A stretch of DNA of 64,000 bases, from positions 18,042-82,041 of the forward strand of contig JAGCWX010000007.1 of the NCBI GenBank assembly GCA_017961585.1, in the 5' to 3' direction. Under the pieces are notes generated by a model that made no database searches, was not told where the DNA came from, and saw only the letters and a list, made by a program, of their open reading frames with translations. Numbering within the stretch: position 1 is the stretch's first letter; each line of letters opens with the position of its first letter. Of this stretch, positions 1 to 8,107 are shown piece by piece. The position numbers and the translations under genes were made by a program. Source of the stretch: Elusimicrobiaceae bacterium. GTDB lineage: Bacteria > Elusimicrobiota > Elusimicrobia > Elusimicrobiales > Elusimicrobiaceae.

Positions 1-680
1 TGATTGGTAAAACCGAGCATAGCGTTGTCGTAGAGCGTGTAAAAATTGTTTTTAGTGAACCCTCTCTTGCGCAAAGGTTGCTCAAAAGGGACCGTGGTAG
101 CCGCGTATCCCAATTCACATACAATTCCGCGTAAATACGGGTATGGATCATCTAATTGGCGGAGTTGAGAAACAACTTCTTTATCAAACAAACCAAAACC
201 AGTACAGTTGGGGAGTAACTTGGCCCCGGAATCATTGACTAAATTAAGTAACCAGTAATAAGCTTTACGTATAGAAAAAAACAATTTATTTTCTTCGCTT
301 TGATTTTTTTGGCCTAGAACTACTTTAAACCCTTCTTCCCATTTTTGCAAAAATTGCCCGATTATCTCCGGCGGGTCTTGCAAATCGGATGCTAGGTAGA
401 TGACGGCATCGCCCTGACATTGCAAAATGCCATAATAAGGCGAACGGATATGCCCAAAATTACGCGCATTTACAATAACTTTAAAATTTTTATCCTCCGC
501 AGCGATAGCACGTAGCTCTTTAAGGGTATCATCTGTGGAGCCGTTATCCAATACTAACTGTTCATAATCATACTTATCGGCGTGTTTGGCCATTTCGGCT
601 TTGACACGTTCATAAAGTTCGCGAACGTTTTCTTGTTCGTTATAGGCACTGGAAATAATGGATATTTTCTTCTTGGACAT
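1..680 (-). CDS. Family 2 glycosyltransferase, DPM1/GtrB-like (3' part cut off by window edge)
   Basis: The frame opens with ATG at 680 and is still open at base 1, so only about 226 residues are visible. The N-terminus has the GT-A nucleotide-binding start (SIISSAYNEQENV, then DNGSTDDT near residue 45) and a clear DLQDPPEI motif near residue 100. That motif is typical of dolichyl/undecaprenyl-phosphate glycosyltransferases (DPM1, GtrB, ArnC type). Such enzymes move a sugar from a nucleotide donor to a polyprenyl phosphate on the inner face of the membrane. C-terminal membrane helices, if present, lie outside the window. It is the last visible gene of the minus-strand CDP-sugar operon, 3 bases after the TPP-enzyme gene, so it may use that sugar as donor (inference). 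Confidence 0.85.
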   Translation of the reverse strand, partial: MSKKKISIISSAYNEQENVRELYERVKAEMAKHADKYDYEQLVLDNGSTDDTLKELRAIAAEDKNFKVIVNARNFGHIRSPYYGILQCQGDAVIYLASDLQDPPEIIGQFLQKWEEGFKVVLGQKNQSEENKLFFSIRKAYYWLLNLVNDSGAKLLPNCTGFGLFDKEVVSQLRQLDDPYPYLRGIVCELGYAATTVPFEQPLRKRGFTKNNFYTLYDNAMLGFTN

Positions 681-683
681 ACT

Positions 684-2471
684 TTATTTTACCGTTTTAT
701 ACTGAGCTTTTTCAAATTCTTCCCTATCTAGGAATGGGAATAGATCTTCTAGACTGGGGGATATCATAGTTCCGTCGGGTAATTTTTTAGCTGATAATTT
801 CGGCGCAAATATGTAATTGGGGCTTAACATAACCTCGCACAATATGGGCCCGGGCGCATCCAATACATTTTGTATTTGTTTTTCTAAACCTTCCAGCTTG
901 TCTATTTTGATAGTTTTAAAACCGAATGCATTCCCCAATTTGATAAAATCGGGTATCTCTACCCCAGATTGGGTAGTACAAGCGGTAAATCTGCCTTCAA
1001 AAAAGTTCTTTTGGGTTTGTTGAATTGAAATGTATCCGTTGTTATTTAAAATAAATAGTTTGATCGGTAGTTTATTGGTTAAAACGGTTTGTAACTCTTG
1101 CAAATTCATCATAATGCTACCGTCTCCCTCTAAACACACGGTTCTCCTCTTCCCATTGGCACAGCATGCCCCAATAGCAGCTGGCAAGCCGTATCCCATG
1201 GAGGCATCCCCGGAATTCCAAATATAGCGTTGGTTTTTCTTCACTTTTCCAACTTGGAACGGCAACAAAAATGCAGTACCATTGCTTCCTACGACTACTT
1301 CGTCTTCTTTGAATTGTTCAATCAGTTTTTCAACGAAATAATAGGGCTCAATGGGATGATGCCCCACTCTAGGAGCTTCCGAAACGGGCGGATATTTTGT
1401 TTTTAATTGGTGGCAAAAGTGGTTCCACTCCTGGCATCCTTTATTATCAACTAACGGTAATATTTTGTTGATAAAATCCTTTGCGTCTGCCTGGATTTTA
1501 AGATCCGGTTTAACGGTTGGTTTATCAAGCTCCGCCTTGTCTATATCCACAGATATTAATTTGGCATTTTTAGCAAAATTTTCCCAATTGTAACTTACCT
1601 GGCGGATATTATTTCTTGAACCGATTGAAATTACCAAATCTGCATTTTGAAGGGCAAAATTACCGGCTCTATTTGCAACGGTACCTATCCTGGCAACAAA
1701 ATTAGGGTTATTATCCGGGATAATGTCAAATCCGTTCATAGTAGTTACGACGGGTATATTTAATTTGTCAGCCAGTGTTAAAAATGGTTGTTTAGCGCCT
1801 GACAATCTAATCCCGTGCCCAGCAATAATTAACGGCCTTTGGGAATGGTTTAATAATTCAACGGTTTGCTTGATTTCTTTGTCAATATTCGGCAAAGCCA
1901 ATTCATCTTCTTTAGAATCGTATTTACGTAGTTTTGTTTCATCAATCGTTGCTGCTTGAAAGTTTATGGGGATATCAATCCACGTAGGTCCTTTTCTACC
2001 ATGAGTTGCTAGATATACGGCTTTATCTAAAATATATTCTATGTCATTGGGGTCAGCCAGTGTAACAGCATATTTAGTTAGGGGTTTAACACAAGAAACG
2101 ATGTCAACTTCTTGATCCCCCAATTGCCTTAACGGAATTTGGGGGCAGCTGGCAAGGGTAGTAGAGGTTTTTACTTGGCCGGATACATACAAGACGGGGA
2201 CGCTATCCGTCCATTGCCCAAATACTCCGTTTAGACAATTTAGTCCGCCTGGGCCCGTTGTCACGTTTACTACGGACAGGTTTTGGTTTACTCGGGCATA
2301 TCCCTCTGCTGCGATGGAGCACCCTTGCTCATTATGATTGCAAACGTAAGGGATGTATTTTCCAAAACTATCGTTGAGGTGCATAGCACCTCCCCCCGAT
2401 ACCATAAATACGCAGTCAATGTGGTATTTTTCTTTCAATCTTTTTGCTATAAAATCACTCAGTTTAATCAT
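684..2471 (-). CDS. Thiamine-diphosphate enzyme, acetolactate-synthase fold (YerE-like candidate)
   Basis: A 595-residue member of the acetolactate synthase/pyruvate decarboxylase superfamily. The conserved TPP-activating glutamate is in HNEQG (about E48). The cofactor motif runs from GDGS (about 449) to NNNGY (about 480), and a central FAD/Rossmann-like domain lies near 200-330. True ALS sits with a small subunit and ilv genes; here it sits with rfbF, rfbG and rfbH. In yersiniose synthesis the homologue YerE adds a two-carbon unit from pyruvate to the C4 ketone of a CDP-3,6-dideoxyhexulose, and that is the leading hypothesis here. A TTG two codons upstream is possible, but ATG at 2471 gives an ATGA overlap with the HAD gene stop and has GGAG upstream. 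A phosphonopyruvate-decarboxylase-like role cannot be excluded. Confidence 0.85.
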   Translation of the reverse strand: MIKLSDFIAKRLKEKYHIDCVFMVSGGGAMHLNDSFGKYIPYVCNHNEQGCSIAAEGYARVNQNLSVVNVTTGPGGLNCLNGVFGQWTDSVPVLYVSGQVKTSTTLASCPQIPLRQLGDQEVDIVSCVKPLTKYAVTLADPNDIEYILDKAVYLATHGRKGPTWIDIPINFQAATIDETKLRKYDSKEDELALPNIDKEIKQTVELLNHSQRPLIIAGHGIRLSGAKQPFLTLADKLNIPVVTTMNGFDIIPDNNPNFVARIGTVANRAGNFALQNADLVISIGSRNNIRQVSYNWENFAKNAKLISVDIDKAELDKPTVKPDLKIQADAKDFINKILPLVDNKGCQEWNHFCHQLKTKYPPVSEAPRVGHHPIEPYYFVEKLIEQFKEDEVVVGSNGTAFLLPFQVGKVKKNQRYIWNSGDASMGYGLPAAIGACCANGKRRTVCLEGDGSIMMNLQELQTVLTNKLPIKLFILNNNGYISIQQTQKNFFEGRFTACTTQSGVEIPDFIKLGNAFGFKTIKIDKLEGLEKQIQNVLDAPGPILCEVMLSPNYIFAPKLSAKKLPDGTMISPSLEDLFPFLDREEFEKAQYKTVK

Positions 2472-3211
2472 TTCCAAATCTCCAGTAAATCTGCCAATTT
2501 AGTTATGCATGGACAATCTTGTCTTTTCTCGTTTGTGATTAAATATCCCTTTGCTCCATAATCAAGCGCCATCTTAATATCGCTATTATAACTATCCCCG
2601 ATGACACAAATCTCTGCAGGTTGCATGTTTAAGTTTGCTACCATAATGCGTAACATTTCAACATTTGGTTTCCCTATAATCACATCTGCCTTTCTATCTA
2701 GCAGGTATTCAGTCGCGGCCACGATGGGGCCTGCTCCGGGAACTATATATCCATTCTCCTTCGGATAATTACGCTCTTTGTTGGCCACTATAAGTTTATA
2801 GTTGGATAAATCAATATTTGAAAGTTCATCTAAATCGCTTAATTTAAAATCCGGATTATACCCTACCACAACCGCTTGAGGGTGCCTGGAATGGATGTTT
2901 ATATTTAAAAGTTCAATTTCCTTTTTGAGAGAATCTGTACCAACACAATAAATTTCATTAAAATGATTCTCTTTTAAATATTTGGCAATTGCGTAAGAAG
3001 AAGTAATTAGCTCTTCTTTTCGCACATCAATACCCATGTTTACCAGCTTATGCCAAATAAACTCTCTTGTTTTAGCCGAGTTATTTGTGACAAAAAACAT
3101 GTAATTGGAAATTTCTCTCGCTCGTTCAATTACTGCATTGGCTTGATGGGCTAGTTGATTCCCAAAATAAATTGTTCCGTCCAAATCAAATATGACACAT
3201 TTATGCTTCAA
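2468..3211 (-). CDS. HAD-superfamily phosphatase, NagD-like (class IIA)
   Basis: 247 residues with all four HAD motifs: FDLDGTIYFG near residue 8 (nucleophile Asp), FVTNNSA near 41, the lysine in IIGKPNVE near 178, and VIGDSYNSDI near 200. The cap between motifs II and III is the large C2A type seen in NagD, AraL and 4-nitrophenylphosphatase relatives. It probably removes phosphate from a small sugar or three-carbon phosphate. It lies between the aldolase and TPP-enzyme genes, overlapping them by 11 and 4 bases, which suggests translational coupling and a shared pathway. The start codon is TTG: motif I begins only eight residues in and no in-frame ATG precedes it. Substrate unknown. Confidence 0.85.
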   Translation of the reverse strand: MKHKCVIFDLDGTIYFGNQLAHQANAVIERAREISNYMFFVTNNSAKTREFIWHKLVNMGIDVRKEELITSSYAIAKYLKENHFNEIYCVGTDSLKKEIELLNINIHSRHPQAVVVGYNPDFKLSDLDELSNIDLSNYKLIVANKERNYPKENGYIVPGAGPIVAATEYLLDRKADVIIGKPNVEMLRIMVANLNMQPAEICVIGDSYNSDIKMALDYGAKGYLITNEKRQDCPCITKLADLLEIWK

Positions 3212-4022
3212 CGAAACCGCCTGCCTCTTTGATTGAATCCTTGTATCGTGATTCTAAAACTTTGATGCGTTTGTTATCTTCTTGAGAAATTGCGGAGTAA
3301 AAATTTTGTTTGTTTTTAATCCACATCAGCTCAAATCCTACTGCTTTTAAAATACCCTTATCGGCATTTTTATCTTGCAAAGCTGTTTGCGCATCAAAAA
3401 TTACTTTCCTAGTTTCAAATCTATTTAAAGCCCCAACGGGTAACTTTTTAAAGAAAGGCAATGAATCGGCGGAAACGCCTCCCCCTATTACGAGCTCTTT
3501 TTTGTACTTTAAGGTTTTTTGAGCAATGGCGTTGGCGTATTCAAGTATAACTTGATGGTTAATGTCGTCTTTGCTCATACCCAAAGAGCCGGTCATATCC
3601 GTTCTGCCCATTACAATGCCCGTTAAATCTTTGGCAAAATCAGCTGTCAAAATTTCTTCTAAATAGTTAAATCCGTATTTGGTTTCAATATTAATCAAAA
3701 ATTTGATGGATTTTCGTTCTTCTTCCGGAAAGGCCATTTTAACCGCTTGTAAATATTTTTTCACGGCATAAGGGGATTCAATCATGGGAGCAACAATGGC
3801 ACTTACCCCTATTATGCGGGCATCATACATGTCTTTAATGGCTTCACAACCACCAATTTTTATGGTTAAATCTAGGCCTGCTCGTGTGACAATTTCTTTA
3901 AGCCGCATAGCTTCCTCTAAACGGGTTCCTTCGGCTTCAAATTCGGCTTTAATGCCCACTACGTGATGGTTTTCTTTTAAGTCTTTGAGCGTGTCACACA
4001 TTTTTTGTTCTAACAAGTTCAT
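3201..4022 (-). CDS. HpcH/HpaI (citrate-lyase beta) type aldolase
   Basis: 273 residues with a (beta/alpha)8 aldolase look. LTIKIGGCEA occurs near residue 53, APMIESPYA near 78, FLINIETKYG near 108 (the Glu is the usual metal ligand) and GRTDMTGSLG near 138 (the Asp is the second ligand). Related enzymes make or break C-C bonds between pyruvate/oxaloacetate-type enolates and aldehydes, using Mg2+ or Mn2+. The ATG is preceded by GGGAG at 7 bases. Its position between the SDR gene and the HAD/TPP genes in a CDP-sugar operon is unusual for catabolic HpaI. I infer a biosynthetic role, perhaps supplying or attaching a carbon side chain. No substrate is evident from sequence. Confidence 0.8.
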   Translation of the reverse strand: MNLLEQKMCDTLKDLKENHHVVGIKAEFEAEGTRLEEAMRLKEIVTRAGLDLTIKIGGCEAIKDMYDARIIGVSAIVAPMIESPYAVKKYLQAVKMAFPEEERKSIKFLINIETKYGFNYLEEILTADFAKDLTGIVMGRTDMTGSLGMSKDDINHQVILEYANAIAQKTLKYKKELVIGGGVSADSLPFFKKLPVGALNRFETRKVIFDAQTALQDKNADKGILKAVGFELMWIKNKQNFYSAISQEDNKRIKVLESRYKDSIKEAGGFVEA

Positions 4023-4033
4023 AATAAACTCCC

Positions 4034-4921
4034 TTATTTATCGTGCAAAAGTTTCTGCTTATCTAGATTTTTTTGATTGGTTTGATAATATTGCAACAAA
4101 TCTTGGATGGCTTTTTCAAGAGGGGTAAATTTTAAATTGGGTATTTCCCCCCGCAAACGGGCATTACTGCCGGAATAGTTAAGCCCATATCCATCCTGTT
4201 TGACAACGATTCCTGCCGTACTGCCGCTTAAACGTTCTACCGTGCGTGCGGCCTGCAAAAGTTCCGTTTCTTCATCCGGGGTGACGTTATAGCTTTTGTA
4301 CTTAGCATCGTGCTCTATAAAATACTCCAAAATGGGCATCAAATCGTTGACGTATAGATAACTAAACCGGCGGTTTTGCCGCAAGGTAATGGGTAAATTA
4401 AACAGGGCTTTGCAAATGGCGTTGGAAATGAAGCGGATTTCCCAATCTTCATATTTCCCAAAAATGCCGAATATATTTAAATCAAGTACATTTTTTAATG
4501 CTTCTATACGCTGGTGTACTACGTATTTACAAAAGCTATGGTCGTCTTTTCCGCAGCGTTGGCCAATTTGGTCTTCCGTTACCAGCCGGTTATCGGCGGC
4601 CACGTCATATACGGCTCCGCTGCCGAAATTGATCATTTTTCCAAATTTATCCGTGTGACGAACTAGATTTTCAAACATTCGCACGTTGGTGTAAAAAAGG
4701 TTGGTCGGGTCTTTTGCGTTGCGGTGGCCGGGCTTGACGGCGGTATGTAATACAACGTCAAATTCCCGTGTGCGAAAAAATTCATCCACGCTATCTGTAT
4801 CGGCTAAATTTAACTCAAAACTACGCGGAGCGAGGATATCGTACTTCTCGGCCAAGAAACTTTCTTGAATGTTCTTGCCGATAAATCCGTTCCCGCCCGT
4901 AAGTAGTATTTTTTTGCGCAT
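4034..4921 (-). CDS. Extended SDR (NAD-dependent epimerase/reductase-like), active-site Tyr replaced by His
   Basis: 295 residues with the Rossmann glycine motif TGGNGFIG at 8-15 and Ser in NFGSGAVYD near 101. The YxxxK position reads HSFCK (H128...K132), so the usual catalytic tyrosine is histidine. The codon is CAT, one base from TAT. The rest of the fold, including a C-terminal sugar-binding segment, looks intact. In this operon it would act on a CDP-4-keto-deoxyhexose as reductase or epimerase, if still active. It overlaps the rfbH stop by one base (TAATG), so it is translationally coupled to rfbH. Alternatives: a non-catalytic paralogue, or an enzyme using a different base. Confidence 0.82.
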   Translation of the reverse strand: MRKKILLTGGNGFIGKNIQESFLAEKYDILAPRSFELNLADTDSVDEFFRTREFDVVLHTAVKPGHRNAKDPTNLFYTNVRMFENLVRHTDKFGKMINFGSGAVYDVAADNRLVTEDQIGQRCGKDDHSFCKYVVHQRIEALKNVLDLNIFGIFGKYEDWEIRFISNAICKALFNLPITLRQNRRFSYLYVNDLMPILEYFIEHDAKYKSYNVTPDEETELLQAARTVERLSGSTAGIVVKQDGYGLNYSGSNARLRGEIPNLKFTPLEKAIQDLLQYYQTNQKNLDKQKLLHDK

Positions 4922-6276
4922 TACTTTGTATGTTCCTTTACAAAATTATGGATGGTTTGTACCGTCCGGGCCAGCTCTTCTTCCCCCAGCCCCGGGAAAG
5001 TGCCAATCCAAAACGTATTATTCATAATAAATTCCGTATTGGGCAGCAGGGCATAGTCCTTTTCGGTTAAATCGTGCGAATTTAAAATGGGCGAATTGCC
5101 AATACGCAGCGCAATATCGTTATCCACCAACGCCGGTTGACGCAATAAATTACCGGCAAACAATTGGCGGGTACCAATGCCGTGCTCTTCCAAATATTCC
5201 ACCAGCTTTTGCTTGGTAAACGGAGCTTCCGGTTTTACGGAAATCAAATACCCAAACCAAGAGGCCTTGCAGCCCTCTTTGACGGTGGGTAAGATTAAAT
5301 AATCGGTTAAATCCGCCAAGTGTTTGGTCAAATAAGCGGCATTATCTGTGCGCTTTTGGATATAGGCGGGTAATTTTTTAAGCTGGCTTGTGCCGATGGC
5401 GGCCTGCCAGTCGGTAATTTTCAAGTTAAAACCGATATGGGAATACGTATATTTGTGGTCATATCCAAAGGGTAAATTACCCAGTTGCATGTTAAAACGA
5501 TTTTTGCACGTGTTATCCGTACCGGGTTTGCACCAGCAATCGCGGCCCCAATCGCGGAAAGAGAGAATAATACGGTAGAGTTGAGGATCATTGGTGACAA
5601 CGGCGCCGCCTTCGCCCATAGTGAGGTGGTGGGCCGGGTAAAAGCTATACGTGCCGATATGCCCAATGGTGCCGGCTTTTTTCCCTTTCCACTGCGCACC
5701 TAACGCGTCGCAAGAGTCTTCAATTAGCCACAAGTTATGTTTTTGACAAATGTCTAAAATAACATCCATATCAAACATATTGCCTAGGGTATGTGCAAGA
5801 AAAATGGCTTTGGTTTTGGGTGAAAGGGCCATTTCAATTTGCGTAGCGTCAATATTGTACGTGCCGATTTCGCTATCTACAAAAACCGGGACGAGCCCTT
5901 GCTGAATAATGGGGTTTACCGTAGTGGGAAAGCCGGCAGCCACGGTAATTACTTCGTCGCCTTTTTTAAGACGTTTTTCGCCCAATTTGGGGGAGGTTAA
6001 TGCTGACAATGCCAGCAAGTTAGCCGAAGAGCCCGAGTTGGTGGACAGCGCAAATTTAACCCCTAAAAACTGGGCAAATTCTTTTTCAAATTGGTCATTA
6101 AAACGGCCCGCGGTTAACCACATATCCAACGAGGCATCAATCATATTAAGCAGGTCTTGCTCATCAAGCAACTTACCCGAGGCAGGAATATATTTAAATT
6201 CCCGTTTTTTCCCGTAAACTTCTTTGTAATAGTTGCTGGCTGCTTGTTTGACAGCTTGTCTTAATTCTTTTTCCAT
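4921..6276 (-). CDS. rfbH: CDP-6-deoxy-L-threo-D-glycero-4-hexulose-3-dehydrase (E1), PMP/[2Fe-2S] enzyme
   Basis: 451 residues, DegT/DnrJ aminotransferase fold but clearly the 3-dehydrase branch. The lysine that would bind PLP is replaced by His (PAHHLTMGEGG, H216/H217), as in ddhC/AscC/RfbH, so it uses PMP for dehydration. The four iron-sulfur cysteines are present with exact E1 spacing, C-X57-C-X1-C-X7-C (C189, C247, C249, C257). It removes the 3-hydroxyl of CDP-4-keto-6-deoxyglucose, giving the precursor of 3,6-dideoxyhexoses. E1 normally needs an electron-donating reductase (E3, ddhD/AscD/RfbI); none is encoded in the window. It overlaps rfbG by 16 bases. Confidence 0.95.
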   Translation of the reverse strand: MEKELRQAVKQAASNYYKEVYGKKREFKYIPASGKLLDEQDLLNMIDASLDMWLTAGRFNDQFEKEFAQFLGVKFALSTNSGSSANLLALSALTSPKLGEKRLKKGDEVITVAAGFPTTVNPIIQQGLVPVFVDSEIGTYNIDATQIEMALSPKTKAIFLAHTLGNMFDMDVILDICQKHNLWLIEDSCDALGAQWKGKKAGTIGHIGTYSFYPAHHLTMGEGGAVVTNDPQLYRIILSFRDWGRDCWCKPGTDNTCKNRFNMQLGNLPFGYDHKYTYSHIGFNLKITDWQAAIGTSQLKKLPAYIQKRTDNAAYLTKHLADLTDYLILPTVKEGCKASWFGYLISVKPEAPFTKQKLVEYLEEHGIGTRQLFAGNLLRQPALVDNDIALRIGNSPILNSHDLTEKDYALLPNTEFIMNNTFWIGTFPGLGEEELARTVQTIHNFVKEHTK

Positions 6277-7328
6277 GGGATACTCTCTTGATAATTATGA
6301 ATTTGTTCCAGGGTAAAAGCACGCATGTCTTCCCCTTTGTAAAAACGTTGATACCAAATAGCTGTTTTGGCGATGGCTTCTTGCGCCGTGTAGGTGGGAA
6401 CCCACCCTAAAACCTTCTCGGCTTTTTCAATATTCAGCATCAACAAATTAGCTTCGTGCAAATTGTCTTTTTTATGAACTTTTACGCTACCCTTGCCGTA
6501 ATTTTTGACCACTTGTTGGGCTACGTCAGCCACCGTAAGGACGCTTTCCTCGTTGGGGCCAAAGTTAAACCCTTCGGCATACTTTTTGCCTTGTGTATCC
6601 AGCAAATGACCCAGCAGCAAGTATCCGGAAAGGGGCTCTAATACGTGTTGCCAGGGGCGTGTGGCGTGGGGATTGCGGATTTCAATTTCTTTGCCGGCTT
6701 CAATACTGCGTACGCAATCGGGAATAAGCCGGTCCAGGGCCCAGTCTCCCCCCCCGATTACATTCCCCGCGCGGGCTGTGGCTAGAGCATATCCACTTTC
6801 TTGCAAAAAGGAACGCCGATAAGAGGAAGACAAAATTTCCACACATCCCTTGGAAGAGGAATACATATCATATCCACCCATGGGTTCGTCCTCTTTGTAT
6901 CCGCGGGCCACTTCTTTATTTTCGTAGCATTTATCGGTTGTAATGTTTACAAAGGCCTTTACCGACGAGCATTTGCGGGCAGCTTCTAACACATTGAGGG
7001 TGCCCATAACGTTGGTTTGATACGTAAGTACCGGTTCGGCATAAGAGAGCCGAACTATGGGTTGAGCCGCTAAGTGAAAGACAATTTCGGGCTGAAAATC
7101 TTGAAATGTTTTATTGAGCAGAGCTGCATCGGATAAATCCCCGAAAACGGAGGTAATCCCATCGGCCACGTGAACGGCCTCAAACAAAGAAGGCGTTGTA
7201 TTGGGTGGCAATGAATATCCGCATACTTGGGCTCCCAATTCTTTGAGCCACAACGTAAGCCACCCGCCTTTAAAGCCGGTATGGCCGGTTACTAGAACAC
7301 GCTTGTTTTGGTATGTGTTTTGGAACAT
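6261..7328 (-). CDS. rfbG: CDP-glucose 4,6-dehydratase
   Basis: 355 residues from the ATG at 7328. Extended SDR with TGHTGFKGGW at the NAD site, FHLAAQPIV, the ITTDK block and the YSSSK active-site motif. It converts CDP-D-glucose to CDP-4-keto-6-deoxy-D-glucose. An in-frame ATG at 7370 lies inside rfbF and has no ribosome site. The ATG at 7328 sits just after the rfbF stop, places the Rossmann motif near residue 12 and gives the family's usual length of about 355-360. It is the second step after rfbF and feeds rfbH. Membership in the ddhB/ascB/rfbG group is clear. Confidence 0.95.
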   Translation of the reverse strand: MFQNTYQNKRVLVTGHTGFKGGWLTLWLKELGAQVCGYSLPPNTTPSLFEAVHVADGITSVFGDLSDAALLNKTFQDFQPEIVFHLAAQPIVRLSYAEPVLTYQTNVMGTLNVLEAARKCSSVKAFVNITTDKCYENKEVARGYKEDEPMGGYDMYSSSKGCVEILSSSYRRSFLQESGYALATARAGNVIGGGDWALDRLIPDCVRSIEAGKEIEIRNPHATRPWQHVLEPLSGYLLLGHLLDTQGKKYAEGFNFGPNEESVLTVADVAQQVVKNYGKGSVKVHKKDNLHEANLLMLNIEKAEKVLGWVPTYTAQEAIAKTAIWYQRFYKGEDMRAFTLEQIHNYQESIPWKKN

Positions 7329-7330
7329 AG

Positions 7331-8107
7331 TTAATCCCACTTTTTCCACGGAGCTTTGCCGCTTGTCCATAAGTCGGTTAAATACATTTTATCCTTTAAA
7401 GTGTCCATCGGTTGCCAAAATCCGCTATGTTTATAAGCATTTAATTGCTTATCTTTAGCTAGATTTTCCAAGGGCCCACGCTCAAAGATAACGTCGTCTT
7501 GATCCGGAATGTAATTTAAAACTTCGGGTTGGCAGACAAAAAAACCTCCGTTAATCCAAGATTCATCTCCCTTCGGTTTTTCTTTGAAGGAAGTAATGAT
7601 GTTATCTTCCTTGATCACCAAAGCTCCAAACCGGCCGGAAGGTTGTACTGCGGTAATAGTAGCTAATTTGCCGGATTGTTTGTGGTTGGCTAGCAAGTCC
7701 TTGATATTAACGTCGGCCACGCCATCCCCATACGTCAGCAGGAAGGGCTCATTGCCAACATATTCGGCGGCCTTTTTGATACGTCCGCCCGTCATGGTAT
7801 CTTGCCCCGTGTAGAGCATGGTAACCCGCCAAGGTTCAGTTTGGGTGCGGTGAATTTCCACGGAATTATGAAGCATGTCTACGGTAATGTCGGAATACTG
7901 CTGATAGTAGTTTACGAAGTAGTCTTTAATAACGTGTGATTTGTATCCGGTTAAAATAACGAAATCATTGAACCCGTAGTGCGAATAAATCTTCATGATA
8001 TGCCACAGAATAGGTTTGCCCCCAATTTCTACCATGGGTTTAGGAAGGAGACGAGTCTCTTCCGATAACCGTGTCCCTAATCCACCGGCTAAAATAAGTA
8101 CTTTCAT
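7331..8107 (-). CDS. rfbF: Glucose-1-phosphate cytidylyltransferase
   Basis: 258 residues, the normal family length. The N-terminus has the nucleotidyltransferase signature LAGGLGTRL followed by PKPMVEIGGKPI. TYGDGVADVN holds metal-binding Asp residues, and GGFFVC and GFWQPMDT complete the pattern of RfbF/DdhA. It makes CDP-glucose from glucose-1-phosphate and CTP, committing carbon to the CDP-deoxysugar route of rfbG and rfbH directly downstream. The upstream glycosyltransferase gene overlaps its start by 4 bases (ATGA). Confidence 0.96.
   Translation of the reverse strand: MKVLILAGGLGTRLSEETRLLPKPMVEIGGKPILWHIMKIYSHYGFNDFVILTGYKSHVIKDYFVNYYQQYSDITVDMLHNSVEIHRTQTEPWRVTMLYTGQDTMTGGRIKKAAEYVGNEPFLLTYGDGVADVNIKDLLANHKQSGKLATITAVQPSGRFGALVIKEDNIITSFKEKPKGDESWINGGFFVCQPEVLNYIPDQDDVIFERGPLENLAKDKQLNAYKHSGFWQPMDTLKDKMYLTDLWTSGKAPWKKWD

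Noticed and set aside
7328..7370. Upstream ATG (7370) as the rfbG start
   Set aside because: It lies inside rfbF without a ribosome site and makes the protein longer than the family norm.
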